From Spirodela intermedia (taxonomy: Eukaryota; Streptophyta; Magnoliopsida; Alismatales; Araceae): a stretch of 64,000 bases of DNA. This document shows, in pieces, positions 13,130 through 23,391 of the stretch. Both the position numbers and the translations under genes were made by a program. The stretch lies in NCBI GenBank assembly GCA_902729315.2, contig LR746269.1, forward strand, positions 3,420,001 through 3,484,000, written 5' to 3'. How positions within the stretch are numbered: position 1 is the stretch's first letter; the number at the start of each line of letters is the position of its first letter. Below the pieces are notes generated by a model, which was not told the origin of the DNA, ran no database searches, and saw only the letters and a program-made list of their open reading frames with translations.

Positions 13130-14377
13130 TCAGACGAAGCGGTTGAGGAAGTCGCTGACGGTGGTGTATTTGACGTCGGGGTAGAGCTCCGAGGCCTCCA
13201 CGCCAAACGACGGTTCGATGTCGAAGTTGGTATGGTCTCCCCTCACGAACACGCTGTGTGTGATCGCCAGCACGAGGTTCGCCGGGAACGGCAACTCTGC
13301 AAGAAAGAACCCGCGATGGAAAAAGGCCATCAGGAACACCGTCGTCACAGGCGGAGAGGAGCGGCGGAGGGTTCACCTTTGATATTCTTGAGGATCTCCT
13401 CTTCGGGGACGAAGGTCTTCTCCAGTGTCTTCCCGATCTTCCCCTCCCAGAGGGTGACCAGCTCGTTGAAGGAGAGGATGTTCGCCGGCGGGCGCAGGTA
13501 CAGGATCTTGTTCAGCGTGCGCGGGTCGTCCACCGCCCTGATCGTGTACGTCGCGATGTCCTCCTCGAGCACGAAGATGGCTGCGGGATGGAGGGGGCAC
13601 AGTCATCGGCCGGCGCTCGTCGATCGTCCCAGAGACGGACGGCGGTGGCGTACCTTTGGGGTTACCGTCGCCGAGGATGATGACCTTGTCGCGCGGCGGC
13701 GAACTGGGGAAGTCGGGCTGGGTGAGGGAGGGGAGGAAATAGGCGCCGAAGAAGTTGGAGGAGACGATGGTGTGGGGGATGCCCTCTGATTCCACCAAGC
13801 GTCGGATATCGATCTTGGCCTGGAACGCCGACTTCGCGGGCTCCTCGGCATGGACGCGGTCGACGTCGTTACCGAACTCCGACGGGAAGAACCGCTGCAG
13901 ATGGACCAAACAGATCGATCGATCAGCGGATCCGGCGAGGGGAGGAGCTCTTTTATTATCGTTCATCTTCTTACCTTGACATTGCCGGCCTCCTTGATGG
14001 CGGCGACGATCCTAGTCTGCTCCGGCAGCTGGGGAGTTCCCACTGCGGAGATGACGACGTCCACCTGCTTGAACGCGCTCACCAGGCTCTCGTGGTCGAG
14101 CAGATCGCCCTGCGGCAGCCATAACCTTCAGATGTCTCTCCTCCCAGGGGGGAAATAGATCAGGGGAGGGAGAGGTCCTTACATAGAGGAAGGTGACGCC
14201 GGCGTCCTTGAAGTTCTGGAGGAGCGCCGCCCTCTCGGGGCCGGCCGACTCGGCGGAGCTCTTACGGATGAGGAGGAAGGTCGGATTCCCCGCCTTGGCG
14301 CTGGCCAGGACAATGAACTTTCCGATGTACCCCGTGCCCCCGATCACCAGCACGCTGCTCTTCCCCGTCGCCGCCAT
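13130..14377 (-). CDS. Isoflavone reductase-like / phenylcoumaran benzylic ether reductase family protein
   Basis: Five exons: 14183-14377, 13975-14109, 13654-13894, 13377-13580 and 13130-13296. All are GT-AG and phase-consistent, giving 313 residues, typical of the family (about 305-320). It is an NADPH-dependent reductase of the PIP family (PCBER, pinoresinol-lariciresinol, isoflavone reductase), acting in the cytosol on lignan or isoflavonoid-type substrates. The N-terminal GGTGYIG is the NADPH-binding GxxGxxG. FFPSEFGNDVDR and the SSNFFGAYFLP region are family signatures. The Lys in FQAKIDIRRLVE is at the position of the catalytic lysine. The C-terminus YPDVKYTTVSDFLNRFV is typical. The substrate cannot be deduced; the sequence looks closest to PCBER-type members. 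The start is the first ATG after a short leader. Confidence 0.93.
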
Positions 14378-14743
14378 TCTCGCTGCCTCTTCTCCTCGTC
14401 TCCTTGCCGGGAAGGACTCCTAATTTATCGGAGTAGGGGGGCATCGACTCTTCTAGAGGGACGGGGAAGCCGACAGCGGCGCAGTCAGGTGAGACCGCGT
14501 GGAAGGAGAAAAATGAGGTCCGGTGCATTCTTTAGAGTAACTTGGACGGGAACTCGGGTAGGTTCAACGCTTGGCGAGCTAGCGACGTTTTTTTTATAAA
14601 GATTTGGTGGTCGTGGGGACGAAGACCCATACCGACCATTAACATAATATCAGCGCAAAGGCGCCTCTTTTTTACAGTGGACGACGTACACTACATCCTT
14701 GTATTCTACTGGAAGAAGTGGGTTCCCTTACAGACATGGCATC

Positions 14744-14790
<47 letters not shown>

Positions 14791-14791
14791 G
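14378..14791. other. Intergenic gap with (GA)n tract
   Basis: A 414-bp gap between the reductase start and the CLD1 stop, both on the minus strand. A (GA)n tract occupies 14745-14788, ending three bases before the CLD1 stop codon, so it lies in the CLD1 3'UTR. The reductase promoter must be here. Confidence 0.7.
14745..14788. repeat. (GA)n microsatellite abutting the CLD1 stop
   Basis: About 44 bp of GA (CT on the CLD1 sense strand), starting directly downstream of the CLD1 TAA. Confidence 0.95.
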
Positions 14792-17329
14792 TTAGAGAGA
14801 GGACAGCCAATCGACTAAGGCCGCATTGACGAGGGCGGGGACCTCGTCGTGGGGGCAGTGGCCCGCCTGAAGGTTGACCACGGACGTCTTAGGGTAGAAG
14901 GCCTTGATCCGCTCGGCCTTGGCCGGCCCCACCCAGGGGTCCAGGTCCCCCCACAACAGCAAGAGAGGGCAGGTCAGCCGGCTCAGGACGCTGTCCAACG
15001 TGTATTTGCTCTGATTCGCCATGAACCTCGACATCAGCCTGCGTTCCACAGAAAAAATCATTCACTGCTGCAGAGGCCACCGAGAAGCTGATGTACTCAC
15101 CGGTAGTAGACTTCGCCGGCGTTGGGGTCCGCCGCCGGCCGCGTGATGGATTCCAAGAGGTAGTCGTCCACGTTGGTCGAGTTGATGTACACCTGCACGC
15201 CGCAAGAACATCCCCGTCAGCATCACCAGCGCGAGCACGAAGAAGATGGCCGGCGAGGATCGCCGCCGGGTTTGCGCGGAAGAGAAGCTTACGCTCTTCA
15301 GGACGGACTCAACGCGAGAAGGCTGCTTCGCCTGCCAGAACAGGAACCCCAGTATGACCCTCTGCAACGCCTCCTTCAAGGGGTTCAGCAGGTACTTCTT
15401 CGGGATCGACTCCTCGCTCCTGTCCTCCGCTCTCTGGCTCTGGTTCTCAAACTGCCCGGCGGAGTTCAGCAAGATGACCCCGCGAACGGCGTCGGACAGC
15501 TCCGACGCCGCCATCAGCGCCGTGAAGCCTCCCAGGCTGAAAAGTCGAACCATTCGAGGATCAGACTCCAACATTCATGGAGGCTGCGGTCTCGTTCTCC
15601 GCTGCTCACCTGTTCCCGACGAGAACCGCTGGCTCTTTCACCACCTGCTTGAGGAAGTCGGCAACCTGGTCCCTCCACACGGTCGCGTCGTACTCGATGA
15701 TCGCCTTCTCGCTCCAGCCGAACCCTATCAGGTCCAAAGCATAAACCTTGTATTGCTTGGCCAGTTCTGGCACGTTGTATCTGCAAAACGCGAACCAGGT
15801 GTCATGTCAGCGAAGAAGCTACATGAACAGCATCAGAGAATAGCCAAGGTCCGCTAGCAGGATTATCGGCCAAAGAGATAAGTAAAAGAGAGCAGGGCAC
15901 CTCCAGTGGAACGCAGAGGCGCCGAAGCCATGGATAAGAACAACCGGGGGTCCACTTCCCTGCTCTACGTAGTGTATTTTGCGACCCCGCCACGTCCAGA
16001 AGTTGTAACCCTCCGGCTTGAAGGGCAGCCTTTCCATTCCTGCGCGCGCACGCAAGCGTTTTCCAAAGCCAAGTTAAGAAATTCCATCGAAGGTCACAAA
16101 TGCAAGCCTAAAACTGATATTAATCTCGTGAGAAGGAAGAGGAAGAGGAGGAGGAAGAGGACGAGGCTGATTTGCCGACATGAAAATGGAAGTGGGAGTG
16201 GGAGGAACCACCCAGGGTGCCAATTTCTTCGTCAGCAATTTTGGTTCATAACAGTGAAAGCATGGTTCATAACTGTGGCACTTTTAGCAGAAAGAGTCCC
16301 AGGTTTGACAGCCTAGAATGCCCCTGTTCTGATTCAAGGCCAAAGAACGTGTAGCATGATAAAAAACTGTTGATTTAGAGCAGAAGAAGGCCAGAAAATT
16401 GTGGTCGCCATCAATCAACCACAGGCGCATCACTGGGCAGGACAGGAAAATGCTTGCTATATGTAGTTCTTCAATCATGCGCTAAGAGATTATCCGCAAA
16501 TATTCAGCGGAGGGCTTGGCACAAGAAAAAGACTTGGCATATACATGAAACTCTGCCCAGTGATGCGCTGAGCCTACGGCCTTCTCTCCACTGAATCGCA
16601 AGAACATGCAGCCTGAGTTCTTTCATGGCAGCGCATGTTTTCATCCCCTCCTTTTTCTCTCCACAAACCTTCAGACCACGAGCTTGTTGCGGGCATTCAG
16701 AAATTTCCTCATGGAGTTCCTATCGAAAGGGGAGCATTTGCACCAACCTGTGCCTCTTTCATAGTTTTCTACAGGTTGGCGTGCACCAACTGTTAGGAGG
16801 GCCCCGTAGGGCTCACGCCCATCGCTAGAACCTCACTCATCACATCACATCACATTACAATGTCTGGATGGTCCTGCAAGAGATCCAATGGTCTTTTCTA
16901 GATACCCTAATTGAATACACACGCCAACAAGAAGAAACAGAACATGGAAAATGAGAGATGTCCGCAGGGAAACCTCAAGAATACCGCCAGCTAACTATCA
17001 GAAGAATATATATTGCTTTGGGAGTTTCTGGGCACCTCTGCATTGGAGAAAAGAAATTGCGATGAGTGACGCGAATGGGAGGGGCAAGGAGAGAACAGAC
17101 CTTGGGCAGGAATGTCTGCAGTTAGCAGAGAGCAGAAAACCGAGCCAGAGGCGACTCCCTGTGAGATAAGCAAGTTCCTCCTCCTCAGTCTGCCGCCTTT
17201 ACTGCAGCACTGGAGGCAGCTGCCATGGAGATTCCTGGTTTTTGCGATGAAGGCGGAGGGTTGCTTCTGAAGGGCGGACTTGGGGCAGCAAATGTTGTTG
17301 CCGGCGAAGGGCGTCACAGCAGCAGACAT
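14792..17329 (-). CDS. CLD1: Chlorophyll dephytylase 1 (plastid alpha/beta hydrolase)
   Basis: Six exons: 17101-17329, 15901-16039, 15610-15780, 15293-15536, 15101-15192 and 14792-15038. All are GT-AG and keep phase, giving 373 residues. Exon 1 encodes a Ser/Ala/Arg-rich, acid-poor leader that looks like a chloroplast transit peptide. The enzyme family removes phytol from chlorophyll a in the thylakoid during chlorophyll turnover. Visible motifs: GMERLPFKPEGYNFWTWRG, the oxyanion segment LIHGFGASAFHWR, the nucleophile elbow VGNSLGGF (Ser), the acid in LLWGDLDPWVG and the His in AGHCPHDE. This arrangement and the FLFWQAKQPSRVESVLKSV block match plant CLD1 (At5g38520 type). The exon 1/2 junction (CAAG|GTCTG to GCGCAG|GAATGG) rebuilds the Gly before MERLPF. 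The last codons, encoding LSSL, are themselves CT-rich. Confidence 0.92.
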
Positions 17330-18122
17330 CCCTTAAGAACCCCCCCTCCACCGCCTCCTCCCGGAGTTCCACCACAGAACCTCGGTTTCTTGCTGCGCAG
17401 ACAAGAAAAGCGGTGGAAGGGAGGGACAGGGGAGCGTGGGGGGTTTTGCAATCGGAAAATTGAGTGATCGAGGAGTAGCCAGGGCCATGTATAGCTCTTG
17501 TGGTGGACCAGAAACAGGAGGAGAGCTGCGGCTGTGGTTGAGTTGAATTCGGCGGATTTTTGCCTCCTGGGACCCTCGTAGTTCAATCTTCCTTCCCCGA
17601 CATCGGGCATGGCGTGGCTTCTCTCCACCCCCTCGCTTCTCTTATTCCAAAAGGGGCTGGGCCGTGCCCGGAGCCTGGTTTTCAGACTTGGCTTCGGGCC
17701 TGGGCCAAGACCGAATCGGGCTTGGAAAGGAAGGGGACGGGACCCACAACCCGGATGCTGAGGGATCACCGTCACGAAGATGAAGCGAGGGGTGTCACAG
17801 ATCAGCTTGGGGGCGAGAACGCTGTTTCCCTCGCCATCACCATCCTCGTGAAGGCCCGGGAGCCTTGACGATGGCGCCGTCTCTCTCCCCACAACCTCAC
17901 CATCCTCGGAAATCCTCCGTTTTTAGAACCTCAACATCCTGGTGAAAGCGGCTGATAGCCTCGCCTTTCTCTCCATTCACTCTGCCCCTCCTTCCTCCCG
18001 ACGATGGCTCCTCGCAGGAGCGCCTTCTCGGACGAAGCTGAATCTCTATAGATATTATTCAACCATCGGTAGTCCCCGCAGCCTCAGAAGCTCGACTCTC
18101 AATAGGAGGTCTCCCCGCCCAC
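17330..18122. other. Divergent promoter region between CLD1 and the DUF829 gene
   Basis: 793 bp between two ATGs pointing away from each other; it must hold both promoters and leaders. It is GC-rich, with no clear TATA box that I would defend. No coding sequence is recognised. Confidence 0.65.
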
Positions 18123-20806
18123 ATGGAGGCCTCCGCCGCTGCGGCGGCGGGGCGCCTCGCCCTCCTGGGCTGCTCCGCCGCTGGCCGCCATCTTCGGCGC
18201 CGCGGCTTTACCTCCGCCGCCCCCCGTGGGGTGCCGCCTCGCTTGCTCCTCTTCTCATCCCTCTCTTTCAAACCTCGTTGGGTCGGCGGCGCCGCCGCGG
18301 CCAAAGCCAACAGCCTCGCGTCTTCCTCCTCCCTCAATGCGGAGGGCTTCTTCCACGCGTGGGAACTCCCGCCCGGAGAGGGCGTTGGCGGGCCTCGCAG
18401 CGGCGCCGCCTTCGACGAAGGAGCAGTATGGACGGCGGTGCTGCTGGGCTGGCTGGGCGCGGAGCACAAGCACCTGAGGAGGTACGCGGAGATGTACAAG
18501 GAAAGGGGGATCCGCACGGTGTCCTTCGTGGTTCCCGTGGGGGAGCTGGTGCTCGACCTCGGGAAGGGCATGGAGGGGAGGATCGCCCGGTTGGCGACCG
18601 AGTTGGCGGCGTGGGCGGAGGGCGGGGAGGCGGATGGCCGCGAGAGGAAGCTCCTCTTCCACACCTTCAGCAACACCGGCTGGTTCACGTATGTCTTTGC
18701 TACCCCGATCTCTCTCCTTCCTGTTCCTGTCCACAACAATGAGATTTTTCTTGCCCAGTTAAGGATGAAACGTCACAGATCATCCCCCGCTCGCATTCCG
18801 AAATTTTCTGGGAATGGGATCGTTTGTGGAGGGCTCCAGAAAACAAAGAGAAACTCTGCGAGAATTCCAGGGGAAGTACTTGATTCAGTCAACGTCCCTT
18901 GCTCATTCTCAGAATTGAACGGGAATCCAACCAATGGAGGTTCTGTGTTTCCTGCAAAACCCTTTCTCAATTCAAGGGTGTGCTTTCTTTTCTTGAAAGA
19001 ACGAACTCTGATGTGGAATCAGCGAGACCTTCCATAGGGTGACGCATGTTCATGCTAGCTCTCCTAGTCTGGGGAACTCTCAGAAGCTGACATTCTTGCT
19101 GCACAATTCCTCTCCGTCAGTCTGCAGAAGACTTTTTCGATATAGAATGACAGCAAATTATCAATGACTCTGTCCCAGGAAGAAATATTTCATTTTTCGC
19201 AGCAATTCTCTGTTGGCTTGCATTTTTTTTTTCTCACCGATTAATTTCGGTCAGATGCTTTCTATCTCACAGAATTTCCTTCCGAATGCTCTTTTATCAT
19301 AGATATATATTTATATAGTACCCTGTAGAACTCCAATGCGCCTGAGTTTTCTCAAAAATCATTTCGATATGCACCATGGGGGTAAGCACGGCTTTTCCGC
19401 CATCAATAGTGGCCATCGATGATGCCCCTTCCATATTCAGGATCCCAAGGTTGTCTGAAGCCTAACTCTGTCCTTAAGATGCTATCAATTCCGGGCGCAG
19501 GATGTCCATGCTTCGTTCTAAAGTTTATCCACTAGCACCATGGAAAAACAGATTAAATTAAAATTGGCAAATCTGTATTAAGTGCTTAAGCGCTCAGACT
19601 AACGGCTCGAGCAAGGATAGACACCCTCTTTGTGGGGGGAGGGAGGGGTTGTGAATCTTCATTCCCCATTTATCTGGATAAGAGTAATGGAGATTAAGCA
19701 AGCGGGTGAACCAGCTCCATCTTCTTCCTCCCTTCCCCTTCACTAGTGGGGATGAGGGTAAACGGCTGGGAGAACCAGGCTCCCCAAATGAGTTCTCTTT
19801 GTTCTTAGGAAAAGGGTTCTTGCCACTGATATTGACTTTTTGTCGGGACGGTCTTCGGTTCACTTTTTGTCGGAGATTGGTGTTGGGTGACTCAAGAAGG
19901 CGGGTATTCTCATCGTTTTGCAGTTATGGCGCCATTCTCGAGAGCCTTCGTTCGAGGAGCGATGTTCTTGAGAAGATCAGAGGATGTGTGGTCGACTCTG
20001 GAGCGGATCCGGAGATAAACCCTCAGGTTGGTTTTTTCAAGCGCTCACCGATGATTGTAGTGGGTGACGGTCCAAACATTTCTTCATCGTCGTGGTCGTC
20101 ATGATCGTCACCCACCAGGCGACTGCAAGACCTAATATTTTCTTGCTAAAGAAATCCCAGTTCTTGCCGCCCGGCTGTTCATGTACTGTATGTATTCGTG
20201 CCCTTTATTAATCCTCATATGTAGGTTTGGGCAGCGGGATTCTCTGCCGCCCTACTCAAGAAGCGCAGTCTATGGGCGAATGCATCGGAGGAGTTTCTCC
20301 CGGGCAGGGCTCCTCCTGGTGGTGGGGAGGGCAACAAGGACGCTCAAGCTGCTGTCAGACAAGGCCTTTCGGAGCTCATCGTTCTCTCCATTTTAGAGAA
20401 GTTCTTCTCGCTCGTCCTGAGACTGCCGGACGTGAACCAGTTCGGCCTCTCGCTCTGCGTTTATTACAATCAAGTCGGGTCAGAAAAGATTCTCGGGATA
20501 ATCTCATGGTCAATGTTTCTTACTCTCTCTCTCTCTCTCTCTTGCAGGAGGCTGAGCAAGATCATCTCCATTCTTTCAAAAGACCAGCCTCCCTGCCCGC
20601 AGCTCTACTTGTACAGCTCGGCCGACCGGGTCATCCCGGCGAGATCGGTGGAGCTCTTCATCGAGGCGCAGAGGGGCATGGGACGGGAGGTCCACGCCCA
20701 CGACTTCCGAGTGTCGCCTCACGTCGACCATCTGAGGGCCTTCCCTCTCATTTACTCCGCCAAGCTCTATGACTTCCTCAAGAATTGCGCCGCCAGGCGG
20801 TTGTGA
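18123..20806 (+). CDS. TMEM53/DUF829 family protein (alpha/beta hydrolase fold)
   Basis: Exons 18123-18688, 19924-20026, about 20225-20478 and 20548-20806, giving about 393 residues if the exon 3 donor at 20479 is right. The Ala/Arg-rich N-terminus (about residues 1-60) looks like an organelle-targeting peptide. Family landmarks: VLLGWLGAEHKHLRRYAEMY, then LLFHTFSNTGWFTYGAIL (nucleophile-elbow-like Ser), then VWAAGFSAALLKKRSL, then RRLSKIISILSK. QLYLYSSADRVIP carries the Asp and SPHVDHLR the His of a putative triad. Plant DUF829 proteins have no established reaction. The first three junction pairs (18688/19924, 20026/20225) are clear. The exon 3/4 donor is uncertain because no GT follows the expected LPDVN codons at 20423-20437, and the next usable donor adds 13 residues. 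A (CT)n tract directly precedes the last acceptor. Confidence 0.85.
18689..19923. other. First intron of the DUF829 gene
   Basis: 1,235 nt bounded by TTCAC|GTATGT and TTTTGCAG|TTATGG. No embedded gene is recognised. Confidence 0.75.
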
Positions 20807-21273
20807 CGGATGGCTCCCATTGAAGCTGTTCATCGCTCTCCTTCAAGGGCAAGAACGCTCTCTTTTCGATCGTATGAACTGTGGCCTTCTAAAATCTGTC
20901 CGAATTAAATCACGTCTCCTTCTCGCAGTCAATGGCCGTCTGCATGATGGGATCGCTTGACGTTCACCCGGGATGGGTCGGGAAGAAGATTGCGGCGGAA
21001 ACTGGTCTTCGTTCCCGTCCAGGTTCATTCCGAGAGGGACACTAGAGCTCTAACTTGGCCAATAAATGGCTGGACTTTGACCTTTCTGTCGATCTCCATC
21101 GAAGACCAGCCGCAACACCGTAGGTGTGGTGAACAATACGAATCGGTGGGCATGCGGGAGGAAGGTCGTCACACAGATTCATCACGGTGGCTTCCTCTCT
21201 CAGCAACAAAACTCTCTTTCGTTCCCTCTGATTGAGATCAGAGGCGTTCTCCGTATCTGCCTCTCCGTCAATT
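20807..21273. other. Intergenic: DUF829 3' flank and PPAT promoter
   Basis: 467 bp between two plus-strand genes in tandem. It must hold the 3'UTR of the first and the promoter and leader of the second. Nothing else is recognised. Confidence 0.65.
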
Positions 21274-22452
21274 ATGTCGTCCAACGTCTCTCTATTAGTC
21301 CCCGGTGAGAGCCACACGGCTGGTGTACGAGGGGGAGAAGCGGCCGCCCGATCCACGGGGGATACGACACCACCACCGGGCTCTCATCTGAAACGGGATT
21401 CCTATGCTGTGGTGGTCGTCGGCGGTACCTTCGACAGGTTGCATCCCGGCCATCGATTGCTCCTTCAGGTCTCTCTCTCTCTCTCTCTCTCTCTATCTCC
21501 ATCTCGTAAGGCGGCATCATAATCAAGGCGCGGTCATTGAAACGTTTAGGCAGCTGCTGAAATTGCCAGGGAACGTGTGGTCGTCGGCGTCTGCGACGGG
21601 CCGATGATCTCGAAGAAAGAGGCGAGCACTCGTTTTCGTTTTCTTCCTCTCACAGTGATCTTCATCCTTCAGGCCACTTTCGTCCATGTTCTGCAGTAGC
21701 CCTAGCTTACGTATGCATCCGATTCTTCATATCACCCTAACACATGTAGTTCGCCGCATTTTCTTCCAGCTCTGTCACTTGATACAACCAGTCGAGGAGA
21801 GGATTCGGGCCGTCCGAGACTACATTCAGGTGCTTATATACATTGCGTTCAATTCACTCCAATTCTCGCCGTGCTTTCGCGGCTGAGAACTCCATTTCTG
21901 TAGAAATCCCCAAAGAAGAGTCTGTATCAGCGCCGGTTTATCATATTTTTGATTGCCCGCCTTTTCTTCTCGCAGTCAATTAAGCCAGATCTCACTGTGC
22001 AAGCTGAACCCATCACGGATCCTTACGGGCCGTCGATCTTCGACGAAACCATGGAGGCCATCGTAGTCAGGTCTTCCCAATTCATACGACACAATTATTA
22101 CGAATAATTGAATTTGTCTGGTTCGTTCTTCCTAGTCTTCTTGTTGAATAACAGCAGCTCGAAGTTAAACTCAGTCGATTCGTTGTTGCACAGCCAGGAG
22201 ACGTTTCCTGGAGGGATATCGGTCAACAGGAAGAGGGCCGAGAATGGCTTAGCCCAGTTGACGGTTAGAAACGATGAAAACGTGTCCCGTTTGTGGATCT
22301 CTGAACAATGCCAGAGGTTTACGACTTAATCTCTCTCTCTCTCTCTCTCTGTATTTACGCAGATAGAAGTGGTCGACCTGGTATCGGACGAGCGAGGGGG
22401 GGAGAAGATCAGCTCTTCCACACTGAGGAGGACCGAGAGCGAGACGACCTAG
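21274..22452 (+). CDS. COAD: Phosphopantetheine adenylyltransferase (CoA biosynthesis)
   Basis: Six exons: 21274-21468, 21550-21621, 21770-21829, 21976-22070, 22194-22263 and 22363-22452, giving 193 residues. The enzyme adenylates 4'-phosphopantetheine to dephospho-CoA, the penultimate step of CoA synthesis. The first in-frame ATG is at 21274 and is followed by about 40 extra, poorly conserved residues. Motifs: [19 protein letters not shown] with the nucleotidyltransferase HPGH, then [10 protein letters not shown], then [15 protein letters not shown], then [14 protein letters not shown], then [11 protein letters not shown], and ISSSTLRR near the C-terminus (the ISSTxxR-type ATP motif). The intron after exon 2 appears to begin with GC (GAAAGAG|GCGAGC), a GC-AG intron. 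Exon 3 begins LCHLIQP where relatives have an FA-type start. (CT)n tracts follow the exon 1 donor (21470-21495) and precede the exon 6 acceptor (22330-22350). The C-terminus ends two residues after SE and is slightly short. Confidence 0.92.
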
Positions 22453-22594
22453 TAGAAGAGGGAACAAGTCGAGTATCTTATCTTGTGCGACTGGTACTGG
22501 GATTTCGCTAGCTAGCACGCTCTCTGTGGACACTGCGACCGGAAAGTGAGAAGCGGCCCTTATCCCTCTTCTTAGTTTTTCACACGGAGTTGCT

Positions 22595-23391
22595 TCAAAC
22601 ACCGTCTCCGGCCGTGGAGGAAGAAGAGACTTCGGGGTTGGGCGGTTCTTTCGCTTGGATGTTCCTCTTTGAAGGGTGTCTGTGTAAAGTTTCCTTCTCA
22701 ACTATCGGGGGGTCGTTCAGGAACGACCAGTTACTTCTGGTCCACCTGCAGCGAAGGTGTGAGTCGTTCTTATACAATGACTGATGATAGGGCGACCTTC
22801 GATCACTTATTTCTTCGCTGAAGGTGGGACGAGGAGAATAGAGAGAGCGATGTCGAATTGCTTGGGTTTCTAAAGAGGACGTACCAGCCGTTGGTGTTCT
22901 TGAGTTCGCCGAAAATCGTTTCTGCGGGTTTCTTACTTGCTGAACTCCCCCTGCGGTCGGTCAGAGGCAACGAACTCGACCTCCTCAGCGTCCCCCCCGC
23001 AGCTTTCCCCGTGTTCTTCTGCTGGGTCAACGATCATTATCTTCATTCAGTAGCCATTAATTAACCGATTAAATAGGAACCCTACACGAAAGCCTTCCTT
23101 CATGGTGTTCCTCCACTTCCTCCAAGATGGTCGTCCTTGCCTGGCTAACGTGGTACGTTGAGGCGACGGCGGCATGCTCCTCTTCCTCCGGCGTCCCCTT
23201 CCTGGCCCGCCAGAAAGCTTCAATCTCGCCTTTGGTCAGCGACCTGTTCCTCTCGTATTTCACTGGAGAAAGAAAACCCACGAGGATCACCTGCGACTGA
23301 ACCAAAAATGATCTGCGGGCTTGAGAAGTGGCCACTCACCAGCTTGGGGATCTAGATTAGGCGAGTCCCACCCTGCCATTAGAGAGCCCAT
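22595..23391 (-). CDS. Small plant-specific protein with MGSLMAGWDSP N-terminus, function unknown
   Basis: Four exons: 23340-23391, about 23081-23262, 22885-23021 and 22595-22745, giving 173 residues. Exon 1 encodes MGSLMAGWDSPNLDPQ, which I recognise as the invariant start of a small plant family without an assigned function. It continues (V)KYERNRSLTKGEIEAFWR (Lys/Arg-rich then Glu-rich), LRRSSSLPLTD in exon 3, and NGWWTRSNWSFLNDPP in exon 4. The exon 1/2 and 3/4 junctions are clear. The exon 2 donor (TGTAGG|GTTCC at 23080) is weak and was chosen because it alone keeps phase near the end of the open frame. Family members I recall end with a short conserved ASQFHV-type tail; here a stop comes earlier, so the C-terminus looks truncated. 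The gene is convergent with COAD, with 142 bp between the stops. Confidence 0.78.

Noticed and set aside
18059-18742. Long frames overlapping the first exon of the DUF829 gene on both strands.
   Set aside because: GC-rich shadow frames; only the plus frame starting at 18123 has family motifs and continues through phase-consistent exons.
14792-20806. A metabolic gene cluster formed by the reductase, CLD1 and DUF829 genes.
   Set aside because: The genes belong to unrelated pathways and there is no shared substrate or repeated-domain logic; adjacency alone is weak evidence.
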